Assembly: GCF_965223285.1 (NCBI RefSeq)
Contig: NZ_OZ244997.1
Span: forward strand, 186,001 to 250,000
Direction: 5' to 3'
Length of the DNA stretch: 64,000 nt
Source of the DNA: Leptofilum sp965223285
Lineage (GTDB): Bacteria > Chloroflexota > Anaerolineae > Promineifilales > Promineifilaceae
Shown: positions 60,966 through 64,000 of the stretch, piece by piece
Layout: every line of letters begins with the position of its first letter
Numbering within the stretch: position 1 is the stretch's first letter
Program-made: the position numbers and the translations under genes
The notes under the pieces: generated by a model
Database searches by the model: none
Told to the model about the DNA's origin: nothing
The model's input: the letters and a program-made list of their open reading frames with translations, nothing else

Positions 60966-60995
60966 AGTATAGCAAACGGCCGTTACTTTTTGAAA
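60966..60995 (-). promoter_or_regulatory. Candidate promoter of the DUF389 fusion gene
   Basis: On the minus strand TTTCAA (60990-60995) and TATACT (60966-60971) are 18 bp apart, with an ACGGCCGT palindrome in the spacer. Transcription would start at or just before the ATG. Confidence 0.5.
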
Positions 60996-61062
60996 GAAGC
61001 AACCTGCCTAAGTCCAAACAATTTATGCTATAATGAGGGCATCAGTTTTTAGGAGCAACCAA

Positions 61063-61308
61063 ATGAAACGGTTTGAGCTAGAAGAAGAAGAGCGAAAAGT
61101 ATTGCAAACCTTAGCCAAACGGGGTGCCATGAGTCCCAGCGAGGTTGCCGCCGAGACGTGGACGCTGCCAGGAAAAACGTTATCGGTACTGCGCGATTTG
61201 TCCAGCGCAGGTTTTGTTTTGCTACGGGATGATACCAACAGTCCCGATGGCATGTTGGTGGCCATCACCACAGAAGCGCGCGTTTATCTAAACGGCAGCC
61301 TGGTCTAA
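61063..61308 (+). CDS. Small winged-helix-like protein
   Basis: This 81-residue protein reads as three helices and a beta hairpin: E-E-E-E-R-K-V-L-Q-T-L-A-K-R-G, S-P-S-E-V-A-A-E-T, L-S-V-L-R-D-L-S-S-A-G-F-V, then a wing-like D-D-T-N-S-P-D-G. This is the layout of a MarR/ArsR-type winged helix, so DNA binding is plausible but unproven. AGGAG lies 8 bp before the ATG, and TATAAT at 61029-61034 gives a likely -10. It is followed after 36 bp by a membrane-protein gene, probably in one operon, and is divergent from the DUF389 fusion. Confidence 0.75.
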   Translation: MKRFELEEEERKVLQTLAKRGAMSPSEVAAETWTLPGKTLSVLRDLSSAGFVLLRDDTNSPDGMLVAITTEARVYLNGSLV

Positions 61309-61344
61309 GCTCAATTTAATTACCACCATAACCGGACGCTCCCA

Positions 61345-62427
61345 ATGGCTGCACCCCCTCCAGAAGAGATTACCTTTGGTCGCCGCACAAAAATTACGCG
61401 TGGCATGAAAGTGAGCGCAATCATTTTTCTTCTGCTGCTCGCTGCGCTCATCACGATTATTGTTTTCCCCATAACCGAGGCAACGCCCAATTGGATAGCA
61501 CCTCTGCAAACCAACGTTTATGGCTTTATGGCACGCATCTCGCCGTACATTCTGGTTGGTCTGCTGGGGTCAACCGTGGCTATTGCCGAACTGGTCTCCA
61601 CCTTCCAAACGTACCCACGTGAAGCATTGCGCACCCGCTGGGCCTGGATTTTGGTAGCGGTTAACGTTGTTGCCGCTATGATTGCCCTGGTGGTTGTGCG
61701 CGTCACCATGACGGAGATGAATCCGAGTTTGCAGGTTCTTAGTGTGGGGGTGGGCTTTCAGGCAATTATTCGCACCCGGTTTGTGCTGGCCAAGCGCATT
61801 GGGGATGATGGGCAAGAGGGTGAAGTGGCCCTCAACCTGGGTTGGCTGTATGACCAGTTCCAGAATCTAGCGCGTACCCAAATTGATTTGGAGCTGATGA
61901 ATAACAGGCGAACGGCCGTTACTCGCCTGCTTGACTACTACCCCTCCATGGCTGAACTGTACGACATCGCCTGGTACACTATCACTGCCCGTGCCACCCT
62001 CACCCGCGAGCAAGAGGAGCAGCGCAAATCAGATTTAGAGAAGCTGCTAGACCCCAAAGCACCGGAAAACTTTGCCAAATCCAGCATTGCCCTCATGGTT
62101 TTGGAGAATGGCGGCCAAGCGTATGTAGAACTGTTGCTCACCCAAGCCATGCAGGGTCTTAGCCCCGAAGCAGTAGCAATGGGCAAGCCAACCAGCACTG
62201 ACCGACTCATCTGGCAGATTGTGGAGCAATACAGCTTGCCAGAAATGGTGACGCTAGCTGAGAAATTGTTCACCACAGAAAAGCCAATTCAATATGTACG
62301 CGATGCCGCCCAACCCGACCCTGAAGCCAATACTAGCAACCAAAAAGCGACCATTGCCCACTTTTTAGTGCAGCAGCTTGGCACCGAGCCATTGCAGAAA
62401 GCGTTAGCAGAGCAGGAAAGAGCGTAA
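61345..62427 (+). CDS. Membrane protein of unknown function with helical C-terminal domain
   Basis: The 360-residue protein has three membrane segments (about 23-42, 58-80 and 92-112) followed by a long soluble helical region. Notable segments are R-T-R-F-V-L-A-K-R near residue 138 and L-Y-D-Q-F-Q-N-L-A-R-T-Q-I-D. I do not recognise a family. There is no clear ribosome-binding site before the ATG, so coupling to the preceding small gene is possible. The cytoplasmic domain may bind a partner; nothing more can be said from sequence. Confidence 0.72.
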   Translation: MAAPPPEEITFGRRTKITRGMKVSAIIFLLLLAALITIIVFPITEATPNWIAPLQTNVYGFMARISPYILVGLLGSTVAIAELVSTFQTYPREALRTRWAWILVAVNVVAAMIALVVVRVTMTEMNPSLQVLSVGVGFQAIIRTRFVLAKRIGDDGQEGEVALNLGWLYDQFQNLARTQIDLELMNNRRTAVTRLLDYYPSMAELYDIAWYTITARATLTREQEEQRKSDLEKLLDPKAPENFAKSSIALMVLENGGQAYVELLLTQAMQGLSPEAVAMGKPTSTDRLIWQIVEQYSLPEMVTLAEKLFTTEKPIQYVRDAAQPDPEANTSNQKATIAHFLVQQLGTEPLQKALAEQERA

Positions 62428-62692
62428 TCCAGTAATCGGTGAGCAGTATTCTGTAATCGGTTTTAAAATGCTGGATAAACCCAATGATTGATGCGACTGT
62501 CAAGGCATCCCCACCACAAACCATCAGATACTGCCCGCAAAAAATAATTGATTACTGGCAAATATCATGTTATTCACATGCGGTTTGACTTATCATCTCT
62601 CCTAAGAAAAAGTTATAATGCCGAAAGTTAGCGATATAACGCTGATGCCAGCAAATTATTTCTAGGAAGAATACTTATTTGTGGAGAAGAAG
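62428..62692. other. Intergenic region before mutB
   Basis: The first part (62430-62465) holds AGTAATCGGTGAGCAG and TCTGTAATCGG, words of a degenerate repeat. A good -10, TATAAT, lies at 62614-62619; TTGACT at 62585-62590 is 23 bp away, too far for a standard promoter. No gene is seen. Confidence 0.45.

Positions 62693-64000
<1,308 letters not shown>

Noticed and set aside
62585..62619. TTGACT and TATAAT before mutB as a promoter
   Set aside because: The spacing of 23 bp is too long for a standard sigma-70 promoter; only the -10 box is credible.

Overview
The window looks like chromosomal DNA of an uncultured Chloroflexota bacterium of the Anaerolineae type. This is an inference from several traits: secreted proteins with long Thr/Pro-rich linkers, SdrD-B/DUF11/GEVED giant surface proteins ending in an aromatic-LPLV tail, PF04672 methyltransferases, multi-GAF sensor kinases, a T-box leader on an aminoacyl-tRNA synthetase gene, and mid-range GC. 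No 16S gene or other phylogenetic anchor is present.

Layout. 1-12.4 kb (minus): the start of a C25 (gingipain-like) peptidase, preceded by a 3485-residue surface protein with seven exact 306-bp tandem repeats. 12.9-19.1 kb: a PA14/SH3b secreted protein, a TAP-like lipoprotein hydrolase and a CPA2 cation/proton antiporter. 19.5-22 kb: a three-gene operon (membrane protein, ATC-hydrolase-like protein, MGT glycosyltransferase). 22-31 kb: methylmalonyl-CoA mutase small subunit, two hydrolase-fold proteins, a GT39-like membrane glycosyltransferase, YbaK and a GH13 enzyme. 31.3-42.8 kb: a signalling locus of a lone receiver, a membrane multi-GAF protein without kinase, a PF04672 methyltransferase, a multi-GAF histidine kinase, a threonine synthase fused to a receiver domain, then a separately terminated receiver-kinase. 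42.9-52.1 kb: EamA transporter, FemAB-like acyltransferase, GT4 glycosyltransferase, serS with promoter and T-box, Kelch lipoprotein, GNAT, VOC and cytochrome P450. 52.2-54.4 kb: a 1475-bp IS701-like element that split a small membrane-protein gene; the original frame can be rebuilt exactly. 54.4-58.5 kb (minus): lysS, greA, aroB, aroK and tRNA-Lys(CTT). 58.7-64 kb: a tandem-USP/DUF389/SH3 fusion, a small winged-helix-like protein, a membrane protein and the 5' part of mutB, the partner of mutA 38.6 kb upstream.

Three observations stand out. (1) The palindrome ACGGCCGT occurs about 110 times (about one per 580 bp; about one copy expected by chance), in genes, promoters and a terminator, like cyanobacterial HIP1. 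(2) Two intergenic copies of an element share identical single-stranded segments and an 11-bp stem with three compensatory base-pair changes plus a possible pseudoknot, which suggests an unnamed structured RNA. (3) A threonine-synthase-like PLP enzyme carries a C-terminal receiver domain and sits 3 bp downstream of a histidine kinase, so a metabolic enzyme may be a direct two-component output.
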